From an uncultured Thermomicrobiales bacterium (GTDB lineage: Bacteria; Chloroflexota; Chloroflexia; Thermomicrobiales; UBA6265), in contig CADCWG010000086.1 of NCBI GenBank assembly GCA_902806335.1, forward strand, positions 30,867-94,866: a stretch of DNA of 64,000 bases, read 5' to 3'. Made by a program: the position numbers and the translations under genes. A model generated the notes under the pieces. That model saw nothing but the letters and a program-made list of their open reading frames with translations. It ran no database searches and had not been told where the DNA came from. Positions 55,561 to 63,738 of this stretch are shown piece after piece. Numbering within the stretch: position 1 is the first letter of the stretch; each line of letters opens with the position of its first letter.

Positions 55561-56650
55561 CGAGACTCGCCAGGCGGTGGGCCGCCACCGCGAGCAGCCG
55601 GAGGTACCGACGCTCCATCGGCACCGGGAAGGTCACGATCTCGCCGCCGAAGCGGACCTTAAAGTTGTACAGTCCGCGCTGGTCCTCGCCGTGACTGCGC
55701 GGCGCACCGACGGCCTCCGGATCGGGCGAGCCGGGGTCCTGTTCGGGGATGCCCCAGAGGTCGTAGCTGCCGGCACCACGGCCGCGCGCCCACCGCATCG
55801 CCTCGTACTGGAGCAGGAACGCCGCTCCATCGGCGCGTGTCGTCGTCGACGACGCGCCGTACATGTACATGGCGTGCCCGCCGAACCGCGCCGCCATCGC
55901 GCCCGCCGCGACGTGTCCGTCCACCGTCGCGAAGAGCAGGACCGCGTCCTCCCCCAGCAGCCGAAGGAAATCGGCGTAGTAGGCGGGAGCATGGATGCCG
56001 AACTCGTTTCGCCCCGCGGTCTCTGCCAGGAGTCCGTAGAACGTCGAGAGGGCGTCGTCGGTGGCGGGAACGCGGTCGACCACCACTCCTCGCCGCGTCG
56101 CGAGCCGGATGTTGTACCGGTTCTTCTGGTGCATCTGGGCGATGATCGCTTCGTCGTCGAGAAGGGGCACCTTCACGGTCCGTCGCGGCTGGATGGAGGT
56201 CTGGCAGCGGACGAACCCAACGCCCCGGTACGTACCGGCCAGCCCGAGCGGTGCGTCCGGCTCCACGATCAGCGTCACCGCGCGGTGCCGACGGCAGACC
56301 GCGTCCACCTCGGCCACCAGGGCCGGGAAGACGGACGTGGCGTCGCCACGGACGACGGGCCCACGAGGGACATACGCGACGCTCACCGGGCCACGATGGC
56401 GGAACAGCACCTGCGCGCAGCCCCAGCCGGCCGCCGTGGCGACATGGACCCGGGCGACCTGCCAGCCGTGGCGGCGCTTGAGTTCCCCCCACGCCCACGA
56501 CTGGAGGAGATGGCCGCCGCCGGCGAGGACCAGGCGGTCCCAGGACACCTGGTCCCGCGTCGCTTTCGCCGTGTCGCCCGCGGTCGCGACCCCCGATGAA
56601 CCATCCGGCGTCGCGCCCTCCAGCGCCGAGCGTTCGCGCGCGATTCCCAC
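55553..56650 (-). CDS. FemX/FemAB family peptidoglycan bridge aminoacyltransferase
   Basis: A 365-residue FemABX-family protein with two GNAT-like domains, ligating amino acids from aminoacyl-tRNA to the peptidoglycan stem peptide. Family features are HLLQSWAWGELKRRHGW (residues 47-63), VAYVPRGPVV, MHQKNRYNIRLATRRGV, HVAAGAMAARFGGHAMYMYGASS, FLLQYEAMRWARGRG, YDLWGIPEQD, and the terminal GLYNFKVRFGGEIVTFPVP. The N-terminal 35 residues are low complexity, so a later start is possible. The GTG at 56650 shares a base with the upstream HEAT-gene stop (TAGTG). It sits between the HEAT-repeat gene and murE. Confidence 0.93.
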   Translation of the reverse strand: MGIARERSALEGATPDGSSGVATAGDTAKATRDQVSWDRLVLAGGGHLLQSWAWGELKRRHGWQVARVHVATAAGWGCAQVLFRHRGPVSVAYVPRGPVVRGDATSVFPALVAEVDAVCRRHRAVTLIVEPDAPLGLAGTYRGVGFVRCQTSIQPRRTVKVPLLDDEAIIAQMHQKNRYNIRLATRRGVVVDRVPATDDALSTFYGLLAETAGRNEFGIHAPAYYADFLRLLGEDAVLLFATVDGHVAAGAMAARFGGHAMYMYGASSTTTRADGAAFLLQYEAMRWARGRGAGSYDLWGIPEQDPGSPDPEAVGAPRSHGEDQRGLYNFKVRFGGEIVTFPVPMERRYLRLLAVAAHRLASLGG

Positions 56651-57663
56651 TACGGGTTCACCCGCAGCGGATCTCCCAGGGCGACCGCCTCCTCGAGCGC
56701 GGCGGCGACGGCTTCGGTCTCCGCCCCATCGGCTCGGTCGGCAAGGGCGCGGAGTACCCGCACTGCGGACCGGCCCCCGATGTGACCGAGGGCCGCGATG
56801 GCGGCGACCCTGACCTCCGCGTCTTCGTCTTCCACGAGGTCCGCGAGGTCGGTAACGGCCGCCTCGTCGCCGAGCTCGCCGGCGGAGCGGGCGGCCTCGT
56901 AGCGCAGCTCGGCGTCGTCGCTTCGCAGCTCGGCGAGGATCGTCGAGGACCAGCGCGGATCGAGCGTGCGTCCCATCGCGAAGACCGACCCCGCCCGCAG
57001 CCCCGGGTCGTCCCCGTCGTACGCCTCTTCGATCAGGTCGGCGATCTCGCTGTCCTCGGCGCCGAACACCGCGACCGCCTCGAGCGCCCGCCGTCGCAGG
57101 AGGGACGGCTCGGCTTCGTCGGCCGCCACGTCGAGCAGGACGTCGCGCAGCCGGTCGGCGTCCATGCCCACGTCGTCGCCGCCCGCGGCGAGCACGGCGA
57201 AGCGCCCCATCCCCTGCGCGGCCTCCGCTCGGACGTCCTGCGACGGGTCCGCTCGCAGCAGCCGGAGCAAGATCGGCGGGAGGTCGCGGCCCTCATCCTC
57301 CCAGAGCCCGGCGACGGCGAGCTGCCGCACGACGGCCGAGGGGTCGTCGAGGGCGACCCGCAGCGAGCGACCGAAGTTGAGCTCGACGCGGTCCTCCGCC
57401 AGTTCGTTCATCCACCGCGCCACGGCGACCCTCGTCTCCTCGGGGAGACTCGGCCAGGCAGCCGCGAGGCGATCGGTCGCGGCGCGGTCGGTGTCCGTCA
57501 GATAGGCGACCTCAAGGGCGCGGACCTCGCCGTCGGCGAATGCGGAGAGCGCGTCCTCGACGCGCTCCACCGGGGTGCGCTGGTCGACCTCGGCGGGTGG
57601 CGTGCCGTCGTCACCGCTGCCCAGGTCGAAGACGTCAATGACCGGATCGTCGATGTGCTCCAC
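56650..57663 (-). CDS. HEAT repeat domain-containing protein
   Basis: A 337-residue, strongly acidic helical-repeat protein. From about residue 90 it has five to six HEAT/PBS-lyase-type units, for example DDPSAVVRQLAVAGLWE, ADPSQDVRAEAAQGMGRFAV, SDDAELRYEAARSAGELGDE and EDEDAEVRVAAIAALGHIGG. HEAT repeats make curved protein-binding scaffolds, so the target cannot be deduced. It starts two bases after the 57666 stop of the 693-residue unknown protein and runs directly into femX. The four genes are therefore likely one operon. A role as partner of the unknown protein is inference. Confidence 0.88.
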   Translation of the reverse strand: MEHIDDPVIDVFDLGSGDDGTPPAEVDQRTPVERVEDALSAFADGEVRALEVAYLTDTDRAATDRLAAAWPSLPEETRVAVARWMNELAEDRVELNFGRSLRVALDDPSAVVRQLAVAGLWEDEGRDLPPILLRLLRADPSQDVRAEAAQGMGRFAVLAAGGDDVGMDADRLRDVLLDVAADEAEPSLLRRRALEAVAVFGAEDSEIADLIEEAYDGDDPGLRAGSVFAMGRTLDPRWSSTILAELRSDDAELRYEAARSAGELGDEAAVTDLADLVEDEDAEVRVAAIAALGHIGGRSAVRVLRALADRADGAETEAVAAALEEAVALGDPLRVNP

Positions 57664-57665
57664 CG

Positions 57666-59747
57666 CTATGACGGGCTCCCCGGCACGTAGGTGTACGCAT
57701 CCTCACGATCCGGATCCTTCGCGAAGGCACCCGTCTCGTCGTTGTCGAGGATGGCGCGAAGGACGGCCTCCGAGAAGGGCCGCTCGATGTTCACGGCGGC
57801 GAAGAGGTCCTGGAACGGCGCAAGGTAACCCGGCCCGTCAGATTGGTCCCCGATCCGCTCGAAAGTCGCCGCCACGACCGATTCCGGTCGGCGGCGCAGC
57901 TTCTCGTCGAGCGGCCGCTCGGAGCCGAGGCGCGGGAACCGCTCCTCGCTGATCAGCATCTCGTCCGCTACCCCACAGGCGTAGGTCGTCGGCCGGAAGA
58001 CGTATCGCAGCGCGCGACGCTCATCCAACTCCAGCAGGCGGGCGCTCTGGTTGCCGACCGGCAAGTACTCCGCCCGGTAGTGGCCGTCGTTCTCGGTCGC
58101 CGTGATGCTCAGCAGTGCCCCGGGCACCAGGTTCTCGGCATAGAAGTCGTCGAGCCCGAGCACGTAGCCGCCCCGGTTCGGGGTCGGGTAGCGCAGTTCG
58201 ACCAGATAGGTGGTGTACGACTGCGGTGTCTCAAAGGTGAGCACCACCGACCGCTGGTCCGGCAGCAACGGCGCCGGTAGGAGCGCCTGCAGCTCCGCGT
58301 CGTACGGGAGAAGGCCGTGGTAGTACTCGAAGAACGTCAGGACGTGGTCGACCGCCTTGCTCGAACGTGGCGCCGCGGCGGACGCCGCCTCCTCGAGCAG
58401 GAACCGGTAGTCCGTGCCGAGCTCGTTGGGCTTGCGCCGCGTGGTGCCGATCTGCGGCAGGCTGCTCGTGCTCCAGAAGCGCTGGTCATTGGTGCCGACG
58501 AAGTCGAAGTCCCGGTGCTCGCGGGAGAGGCGGAAGTTGACCGCGAACCGCAGAAGGTCGAAGTCGGGCGTGCCCGGCCGGCCGCCGAGGACGTCCTGAG
58601 CGAGGACCTCGTCGGTGAGCGGCTGCTCCTGCTCCTGGATGTAGTCCTTCATCCGCCGCAGGTCGCCGCGGCTGAACCGGGGGACGCGGTCCTCGGCCAT
58701 CCACTGGTTGCCGAAGTGCGCGACGCGGGCGTCGGCCCGCAGGCGCTCGCCCACCGCCGCCGCGATCGCGGCGTCGTCGAAGGCCGAGACGTCGGTCGTG
58801 GGGAGCACGAGGGCGGGTCGGACCGGAGTCGGGCGCGGCGCGGGAACCGCCGGCGCGGGGACCGGGGCCGGCGCGGGCACCACGGGAGCGACCACGGCCG
58901 GCTCTTCGTCGGCCACGATGACGTCCGCCTCGAGGTCGTCCTCGACGGGCACGACCTCGACCGGCGGCAGCTCCTCGACCGGCCGCGGAGCGACCGGCGC
59001 CGCGACGGCCGGCACCTCCGGCTCCTCGACCAGCACCGCCGGGGCAGCGGGGACGTCCTCCTCGATCGGGGCGGGCGCCTCCTCGACCACGATCTCCGGC
59101 TGGGGCGCCGGGACGGTGCCGAGCCGCGGTGCGGCGAAGTCCGGCGTCGGCGGGGTGGTGCCAGCAGCGGCGTGGCGGGCCGCCTGCTCCTCGGCGGCGG
59201 CGGCGGCGGCGGCGAGCTGGGCGGCGACCCGGGCCGCCGCGTCCTCCGCCGCGGTTCGAGCGGCCTCGGCCGCCTCCTCGGCGGCGGCGCGCTCCTCCTC
59301 CTCGTCGGGTGGCAGGTCGCCGAGCGAGGCCGCCAGAGTCGCCCAGGACGGGTCGACGCGCGGGCGCTCCCGGATCGGCTCCACCGGCGCGGCCGGCTTG
59401 GGTCGAGGGCTGGTGAACCGGCTCTGGAAGTCGTGCTCTCGCTGAGGCGAGCGTGCCACCGGCGCGTGCCCCGACCGCGTCGTGACGATGAGCTGTTGGC
59501 CGTCGACCTGCTCCAGGGCGAAGACCTCCGCGTTGGCCCCGATCATGGCGACCACGTCGGCTTCCGAGGTCTGGTCTCCCGTGGCCCCGAGTACCTCAAC
59601 CAGGGAGGCGACCGACACCCGGATCGCGGCGTCGCTGGCCATGAACCGGCCCCGCCCGCGCAGGAGATCGGCCGCGCGTGCCGCGAGGCGTCGCTGCGGC
59701 TCGGTCCCGGAAAATTCGATCGGCGTGGGGCCGGCTTCGGTCACCAT
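57666..59747 (-). CDS. Uncharacterised 693-residue protein with N-terminal winged-helix-like region and Ala/Glu/Pro linker
   Basis: I do not recognise this protein. Residues 10-95 form a helical/winged-helix-like region: RRLAARAADLLRGRGRF, then VASLVEVLG, DVVAMIGANAEVFALEQV and QQLIVTTR. Residues 135-330 are low complexity, first Glu/Ala-rich and likely coiled coil (EEAAEAARTAAEDAAARV), then Pro/Val/Glu. A folded C-terminal half (about 345-693) follows. It contains AHFGNQWMAEDRVPRFSRGDLRRMKDYI, FDLLRFAVNFRLSREH, TTRRKPNELGTDYRFLLEEA, LVELRYPTPNRGGYVLGLDDFYAENLVPGALLSI, and NIERPFSEAVLRAILDN. Some of this is beta-rich. ATG 59747 follows an AGGGAG at 12 bases; a longer frame to 59849 is shadow-like. 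It lies just upstream of the HEAT gene. Confidence 0.82.
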   Translation of the reverse strand: MVTEAGPTPIEFSGTEPQRRLAARAADLLRGRGRFMASDAAIRVSVASLVEVLGATGDQTSEADVVAMIGANAEVFALEQVDGQQLIVTTRSGHAPVARSPQREHDFQSRFTSPRPKPAAPVEPIRERPRVDPSWATLAASLGDLPPDEEEERAAAEEAAEAARTAAEDAAARVAAQLAAAAAAAEEQAARHAAAGTTPPTPDFAAPRLGTVPAPQPEIVVEEAPAPIEEDVPAAPAVLVEEPEVPAVAAPVAPRPVEELPPVEVVPVEDDLEADVIVADEEPAVVAPVVPAPAPVPAPAVPAPRPTPVRPALVLPTTDVSAFDDAAIAAAVGERLRADARVAHFGNQWMAEDRVPRFSRGDLRRMKDYIQEQEQPLTDEVLAQDVLGGRPGTPDFDLLRFAVNFRLSREHRDFDFVGTNDQRFWSTSSLPQIGTTRRKPNELGTDYRFLLEEAASAAAPRSSKAVDHVLTFFEYYHGLLPYDAELQALLPAPLLPDQRSVVLTFETPQSYTTYLVELRYPTPNRGGYVLGLDDFYAENLVPGALLSITATENDGHYRAEYLPVGNQSARLLELDERRALRYVFRPTTYACGVADEMLISEERFPRLGSERPLDEKLRRRPESVVAATFERIGDQSDGPGYLAPFQDLFAAVNIERPFSEAVLRAILDNDETGAFAKDPDREDAYTYVPGSPS

Positions 59748-59917
59748 CGCGGTGGAGTACTCCCTCTGGTCGTGTCGCGAGCGGGACGGGGGCCGGGACC
59801 GGCCAGGGAAGAGCGATCGAGGCGGTGCGACGCGTCTCGCGCCCGCCACCGACGGTGTTGCCGACGGTCCCGTCTAGTGCCTGGAGACCGGCTGGCCCGC
59901 GCCACCCGATGGAGAGG

Positions 59918-60046
59918 CTACGAACGGCTCGGAGGGTTTCGAAGAGCGTCGACGAGTGCCTGGGTGGTCAACGGCTGCGACGAGTTGCGGAGAAGGGAGA
60001 GGAGGTAGGCGATGTCCTCGTCGCTGAGCTTGATCGGCACCGACAT
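59918..60046 (-). CDS. Small ORF (42 aa), likely real mini-protein
   Basis: An ATG at 60046 starts a 42-residue frame ending with TAG at 59918: MSVPIKLSDEDIAYLLSLLR, then a run with TTQALVDALRNPP. The middle is helical and leucine-rich, and the codon use is GC3-rich like neighbouring genes (GAC, CTC, CTT/CTC Leu). GAGGAG lies about ten bases upstream. It lies 170 bases before the 693-residue protein on the same strand. No other evidence supports it, so treat as a candidate. Confidence 0.5.
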   Translation of the reverse strand: MSVPIKLSDEDIAYLLSLLRNSSQPLTTQALVDALRNPPSRS

Positions 60047-60213
60047 CGGGTTCGAACTCCTCGAGCGGGTCAGGGTGGGCAGGATGCCCGGGCACACCCT
60101 GATTCCAGCACTGTCTCAACCGACGAAGTGTACCGGCCCTTCCCAATAGACGCCAACGAGCCCCTCGCCACCGCTCCTCCGAGGGGTCGCGCTGCGGGGA
60201 CGCGCGGCTCTTC

Positions 60214-60243
60214 TTGCCGCTTCGCGAGACGGTTTGGTATCCT
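60214..60243 (+). promoter_or_regulatory. Promoter of tRNA-Asn
   Basis: TTGCCG at 60214-60219, an 18-base spacer, and an extended -10 TGGTATCCT (-10 hexamer TATCCT at 60238-60243), ending 24 bases before the tRNA 5' end. Confidence 0.6.
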
Positions 60244-60267
60244 CCGCTTCGGCGCGCGAGCGTTCGG

Positions 60268-60342
60268 TCCGGCATAGCTCAACGGTAGAGCGTCCGACTG
60301 TTAATCGGATGGTTCTAGGTTCGAATCCTAGTGCCGGAGCCA
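60268..60342 (+). tRNA. tRNA-Asn (anticodon GTT), CCA encoded
   Basis: A 72-nt tRNA plus genomic CCA (60340-60342): acceptor TCCGGCA/TGCCGGA, D arm GCTCAACGGTAGAGC, anticodon stem TCCGA/TCGGA with loop CTGTTAA (anticodon GTT), T arm CTAGG-TTCGAAT-CCTAG, and discriminator G. Unlike the Gly and Pro genes here, the 3' CCA is in the DNA. Confidence 0.97.
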
Positions 60343-60348
60343 GGGACT

Positions 60349-60374
60349 GGGGGAGCCGGTAAGCCGGCTCCCCC
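60349..60374 (+). terminator. Intrinsic terminator after tRNA-Asn
   Basis: An 11-bp stem (GGGGGAGCCGG / CCGGCTCCCCC) with loop TAAG, followed by TTCTTGT. It has both a strong stem and a T-rich tail, six bases after the tRNA CCA end. Confidence 0.88.
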
Positions 60375-60512
60375 TTCTTGTGCGCCGCACCGGGACGGTT
60401 TCGAAAGTCGAGTCACCCGTCGCTCCGCTCGGCGCGCGCCGAGCAAACGGCCGATCGGCACGTGCCGGCCCCACTTCAGACGTGACGTCCTCCACCCACG
60501 AAGGAGCACACC

Positions 60513-62024
60513 ATGGCTGCGGCCTCCGAGCTGTTCACGCACTTCATCGGCGGGCGTTGGGTCGAAGGGTCCGGGGGGCGGACGTTCGAGCGGCGCAACC
60601 CGGCGACCGGCGCGCTCGTCGGCACCTTCGCGCAGGGCGGGCCGGCCGAGGTCGACGCCGCGGTCGCCGCCGCAAAGTCCTCCTTCGACAGCTGGCGGCG
60701 CTACCCGGCGCCGCGGCGCGGCGAGCTGCTCTTCCGGGCCGGACAGCTTCTCCTCGACCGGAAGGAGCAGCTCGCCCGTGAGATGACCGAGGAGATGGGC
60801 AAGGTCCTCAGCGAGGCGCGGGGGGACGTCCAGGAGGCCATCGACATGGCCTTCTACATGGCGGGCGAGGGCCGTCGGATGTCGGGCCAGACCGTCCCGT
60901 CCGAGATGCGGGACAAGTTCCAGATGTCGGTGCGGAAGCCGCTCGGCGTCTGCGGCGTGGTCACGCCCTGGAACTTCCCGATGGCGATCCCGTCTTGGAA
61001 GATCTTTCCGGCGCTGATCGCCGGCAACACGGTCGTCTTCAAGCCGGCGTCGGCCACCCCGAGGATGGCGATCCGCTTCGTCGAGGCGCTCGAAGAGGCG
61101 GGCGTGCCGGCCGGGGTCGTCAACCTCGTGCTCGGCACGGGGGCCGAGGTCGGTGACGCGATCGTGGCCCACCCCGATGTGCCGCTCGTCACCTTCACCG
61201 GCTCGACCGCGACGGGGACAGACGTCGCGGTCCGGGGTGCGGAGCTCAACAAGCGGGTCTCCCTGGAGATGGGCGGCAAGAACGCCGTGATCGTCATGGA
61301 CGACGCCGACCTCGCGCTCGCCACCGACGGCATCCTCTGGAGCGCCTTCGGCACGGCCGGCCAGCGCTGCACCGCCGCGAGCCGGGTTGTCGTCCACCGT
61401 GCCGTGCAGCGCGAGCTGGTCGAGCGGCTCGTCGCCCGCGTCGGCGGGATGCGGCTCGGCGACGGATTGGATGAGACGGTGGATGTCGGCCCGCTCGTCT
61501 CCGCCCGCCAGCTCGAGACGGTCGCCGAATACGTGTCCGTGGGCAAGCGGGAGGGCGCGCGCCTGGCAGCCGGCGGCGAGGTCGTGCGCGAGGGGGCACT
61601 CGCCCAGGGCCACTTCCACCAGCCCACCGTCTTCGACGACGCCCGACCGGGGATGCGGATCGCCCAGGAAGAGATCTTCGGCCCGGTCACGGCCCTGATT
61701 CCCGTCGACTCGCTCGGCGAGGCGATCGACGTGGTCAACGGCGTCCCCTACGGGCTGTCGGCGTCCATCTTCACGGCGGACGTCAACCGGGCGTTCCGGG
61801 CGATGCAGGACATCTTCACCGGCATCCTGTACGTGAACGCCGGGACGACGGGCGCCGAGATCCACCTGCCGTTCGGGGGCACCAAGGCGACCGGGAACGG
61901 CCACCGGGAGGCGGGAACGGCGGCGCTGGACTTCTTCACGGAGTGGCAGAGCATCTACGTCGACTACAGCGGGAAGCTCCAGCGGGCGCAGATCGACCCG
62001 GTCGAGGGGACCGGCACGATCTAG
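60513..62024 (+). CDS. Aldehyde dehydrogenase family protein
   Basis: NAD(P)-dependent oxidation of an aldehyde to its acid, 503 residues. Catalytic residues: Asn154 in VTPWNFPMAIP, Lys177 in VVFKPASATP, Glu252 in VSLEMGGKNAVIV, and the nucleophile Cys286 in TAGQRCTAASRVVV. The C-terminus has EEIFGPVTALIPV and GGTKATGNGHRE. The GEGRRMSGQTVPSEMRDKFQMS loop is like enzymes acting on semialdehydes (such as aminoadipic or 2,5-dioxovalerate), but the substrate is not decided by it. It follows tRNA-Asn and its terminator. An AAGGAG ribosome site (60500-60505) lies seven bases upstream of the start ATG at 60513. Confidence 0.95.
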   Translation: MAAASELFTHFIGGRWVEGSGGRTFERRNPATGALVGTFAQGGPAEVDAAVAAAKSSFDSWRRYPAPRRGELLFRAGQLLLDRKEQLAREMTEEMGKVLSEARGDVQEAIDMAFYMAGEGRRMSGQTVPSEMRDKFQMSVRKPLGVCGVVTPWNFPMAIPSWKIFPALIAGNTVVFKPASATPRMAIRFVEALEEAGVPAGVVNLVLGTGAEVGDAIVAHPDVPLVTFTGSTATGTDVAVRGAELNKRVSLEMGGKNAVIVMDDADLALATDGILWSAFGTAGQRCTAASRVVVHRAVQRELVERLVARVGGMRLGDGLDETVDVGPLVSARQLETVAEYVSVGKREGARLAAGGEVVREGALAQGHFHQPTVFDDARPGMRIAQEEIFGPVTALIPVDSLGEAIDVVNGVPYGLSASIFTADVNRAFRAMQDIFTGILYVNAGTTGAEIHLPFGGTKATGNGHREAGTAALDFFTEWQSIYVDYSGKLQRAQIDPVEGTGTI

Positions 62025-62417
62025 TCCGGCTCACCCACGTGAGCGGCCGTTATTCGCGGCACGGCGCCGAGGGACCGACTGAGGTCCCTTGGCGTCTTCT
62101 CTCCGCGCCCCTCACCGCCTACCAGGGGGTACGAGTCACCGTTCGCCATCGGCGATGCGTGCCGAATACCGGCCACAGCCGGATTGAACCCGCGTCGTAC
62201 CTGAGCCCGAAGCTTGATCCGGGTGGACCCGGGCGCCGGCGCACCGACCGAAAGCATCACTCAGGGTAGCCGCCCGAGAGCGGGTCCCGCCGCCGCGAGC
62301 CAGGATCCGCGGCGGCGACCCTGACTCCCCGCGTAGCAACGTCCAGTGCCGTCGAGGAGCAGACGGCCCGCTCGCACCTCGCCGCTTCGTTGGCCGAGGA
62401 CGTCCGTCCGCGCCGAT
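62025..62417. other. Intergenic region between aldehyde dehydrogenase and the Rrf2 gene
   Basis: About 390 bases between convergent genes. A short hairpin (AGGGACC / GGTCCCT, loop six bases) at 62070-62089 may terminate the dehydrogenase gene, followed by TTGGCGTCTTCTCT. Nothing else is supported. Confidence 0.45.
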
Positions 62418-62846
62418 CTAGATCACGTAGTCGACGGCGCCGGAGTGGGTACGGGACCGGTCGAGGAGCGAGGCGAGCGTGATGTCGCTCAGGTAAGCGA
62501 CCGAGCGCTCGTGGAGCTCACTCCAGGTCTCCCGGACCACCGCCGAGGCTGCGGACCCATCGGTGGACGGAATGGCGTCGCGGGCTTCCCCGCCGTCGAG
62601 CGCCGTCACCACGTCCCAGACGCTGATCTCTGACGGGGCACGGGCGAGCTGGTGGCCGCCCGCCGGGCCGCGCGTGCTCCGTACCAGCCCGGCCCTGTTC
62701 AGCGCACCCAGGAGTTGGTGGAGGTAAGGCTCGGGGATCCCCTGCCGGCTTGCGATCTCCCGGCTCTGGGTGGGGCCACGACCGACCCGCTCGGCCAGGT
62801 CAAACAGCGCCCGGACGCCGTAGTCCGCCCGCCTGGAGACGCGCAT
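62418..62846 (-). CDS. Rrf2 family transcriptional regulator (without Fe-S cysteines)
   Basis: A 142-residue Rrf2-family winged-helix regulator. The DNA-binding part reads MRVSRRADYGVRALFDLAER and QSREIASRQGIPEPYLHQLLGAL, then LVRSTRGPAGGHQLAR, and ISVWDVVTALDGG. There is no cysteine in the protein, so it cannot hold the [2Fe-2S] cluster of IscR. It more closely resembles CymR-type members that respond through partners. GAGGG lies about six bases before the ATG at 62846. The start lies inside larE, overlapping its last 47 bases in a different frame, so the two are coupled. Confidence 0.9.
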   Translation of the reverse strand: MRVSRRADYGVRALFDLAERVGRGPTQSREIASRQGIPEPYLHQLLGALNRAGLVRSTRGPAGGHQLARAPSEISVWDVVTALDGGEARDAIPSTDGSAASAVVRETWSELHERSVAYLSDITLASLLDRSRTHSGAVDYVI

Positions 62847-63738
62847 CGAGTCCCTCGTTCTGACTGCCCGACCGGTAGCCGGCGAGGTCGAGCGCGACCT
62901 GCCGGTAGCCGGCGCCGGTGACGGCGGCGACGACCTCCTCGCGGCGGTCGATGGCGGTGGACATCTGGTCCGGCGGTAGCTCAATCCGGGCCAGCGTGTC
63001 GTGATGCCGGACGCGAAAACCGCGGAAGCCGAGCCGCCGCAGCCCCGTCTCGGCCTTCGCGACCTTCGCCAGCTTCTCGACCGTGATCGGATCGCCGTAG
63101 GCAAACCGCGACGAGAGGCACGCGACAGCGGGCTTATCCCAGGTGCGCAGGCCGAGCTGGGCGGAGAGCGCGCGGATCTCGGCCTTGGTCAGCCCGACCT
63201 CTTGAAGGGGAGAGCGGACACCGAGCTGGCGCGCGGCGCGGGCCCCCGGCCGGAAGTCGTCGAGGTCGTCCTGGTTGGCGCCGTCGACGACAACCGCGAT
63301 CCCGCGCTCCCGGGCGGTCGCGATCAGCTTGCCGTAGAGCTCGCTCTTGCAGAAGAAGCAGCGCTGGTGGCTGTTGTCGGCGTACCGTGGGTCGGTGAGC
63401 TCCATCGTGCCGACCATCAGGTGCTCGGCGCCGAGCTCGGCGGCGATCGCCGTGGCGTCGGCCATCTCCTCCTCGGCGTAGGTCTGGGACAGACCGGTCG
63501 CCGCGACCGCGTTCCTGCCAAGGGCGTCGACCGCCGCCTTGAGCAGCAAAGTGCTATCGACGCCGGCCGAGAACGCGACGAGCACCGATCCCATCGCCTC
63601 CAATGACGCGACCAGGGATGTCCACTTGGCCTCAGACTCCGGGCCGACCGCGGTCGGGGACGGAGCGGCGGCCTCAGCCGGAGTCCCCCACTGCGGTGAC
63701 GCGGCAAGCTGCTCGTGCGGCACGAGAGGGATCGTCAC
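62800..63738 (-). CDS. larE: ATP-dependent sacrificial sulfur transferase LarE
   Basis: Adds sulfur to the nickel-pincer nucleotide. The 312-residue PP-loop protein has SAGVDSTLLLKAA (PP-loop, residues 57-69), TGLSQTYAEEE, HQRCFFCKSELYGKL, VDGANQDDLDDFRPG, GVRSPLQEVGLTKAEIR and KPAVACLSSRFAYG. Three cysteines are present at 127, 130 and 207, a CxxC plus one, as in LarE forms that hold a [4Fe-4S] cluster instead of sacrificing a single cysteine. The N-terminal 40 residues are variable. It starts with GTG 63738 overlapping the small upstream ORF by four bases. Its end overlaps the Rrf2 gene. Confidence 0.94.
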   Translation of the reverse strand: MTIPLVPHEQLAASPQWGTPAEAAAPSPTAVGPESEAKWTSLVASLEAMGSVLVAFSAGVDSTLLLKAAVDALGRNAVAATGLSQTYAEEEMADATAIAAELGAEHLMVGTMELTDPRYADNSHQRCFFCKSELYGKLIATARERGIAVVVDGANQDDLDDFRPGARAARQLGVRSPLQEVGLTKAEIRALSAQLGLRTWDKPAVACLSSRFAYGDPITVEKLAKVAKAETGLRRLGFRGFRVRHHDTLARIELPPDQMSTAIDRREEVVAAVTGAGYRQVALDLAGYRSGSQNEGLDARLQAGGLRRPGAV

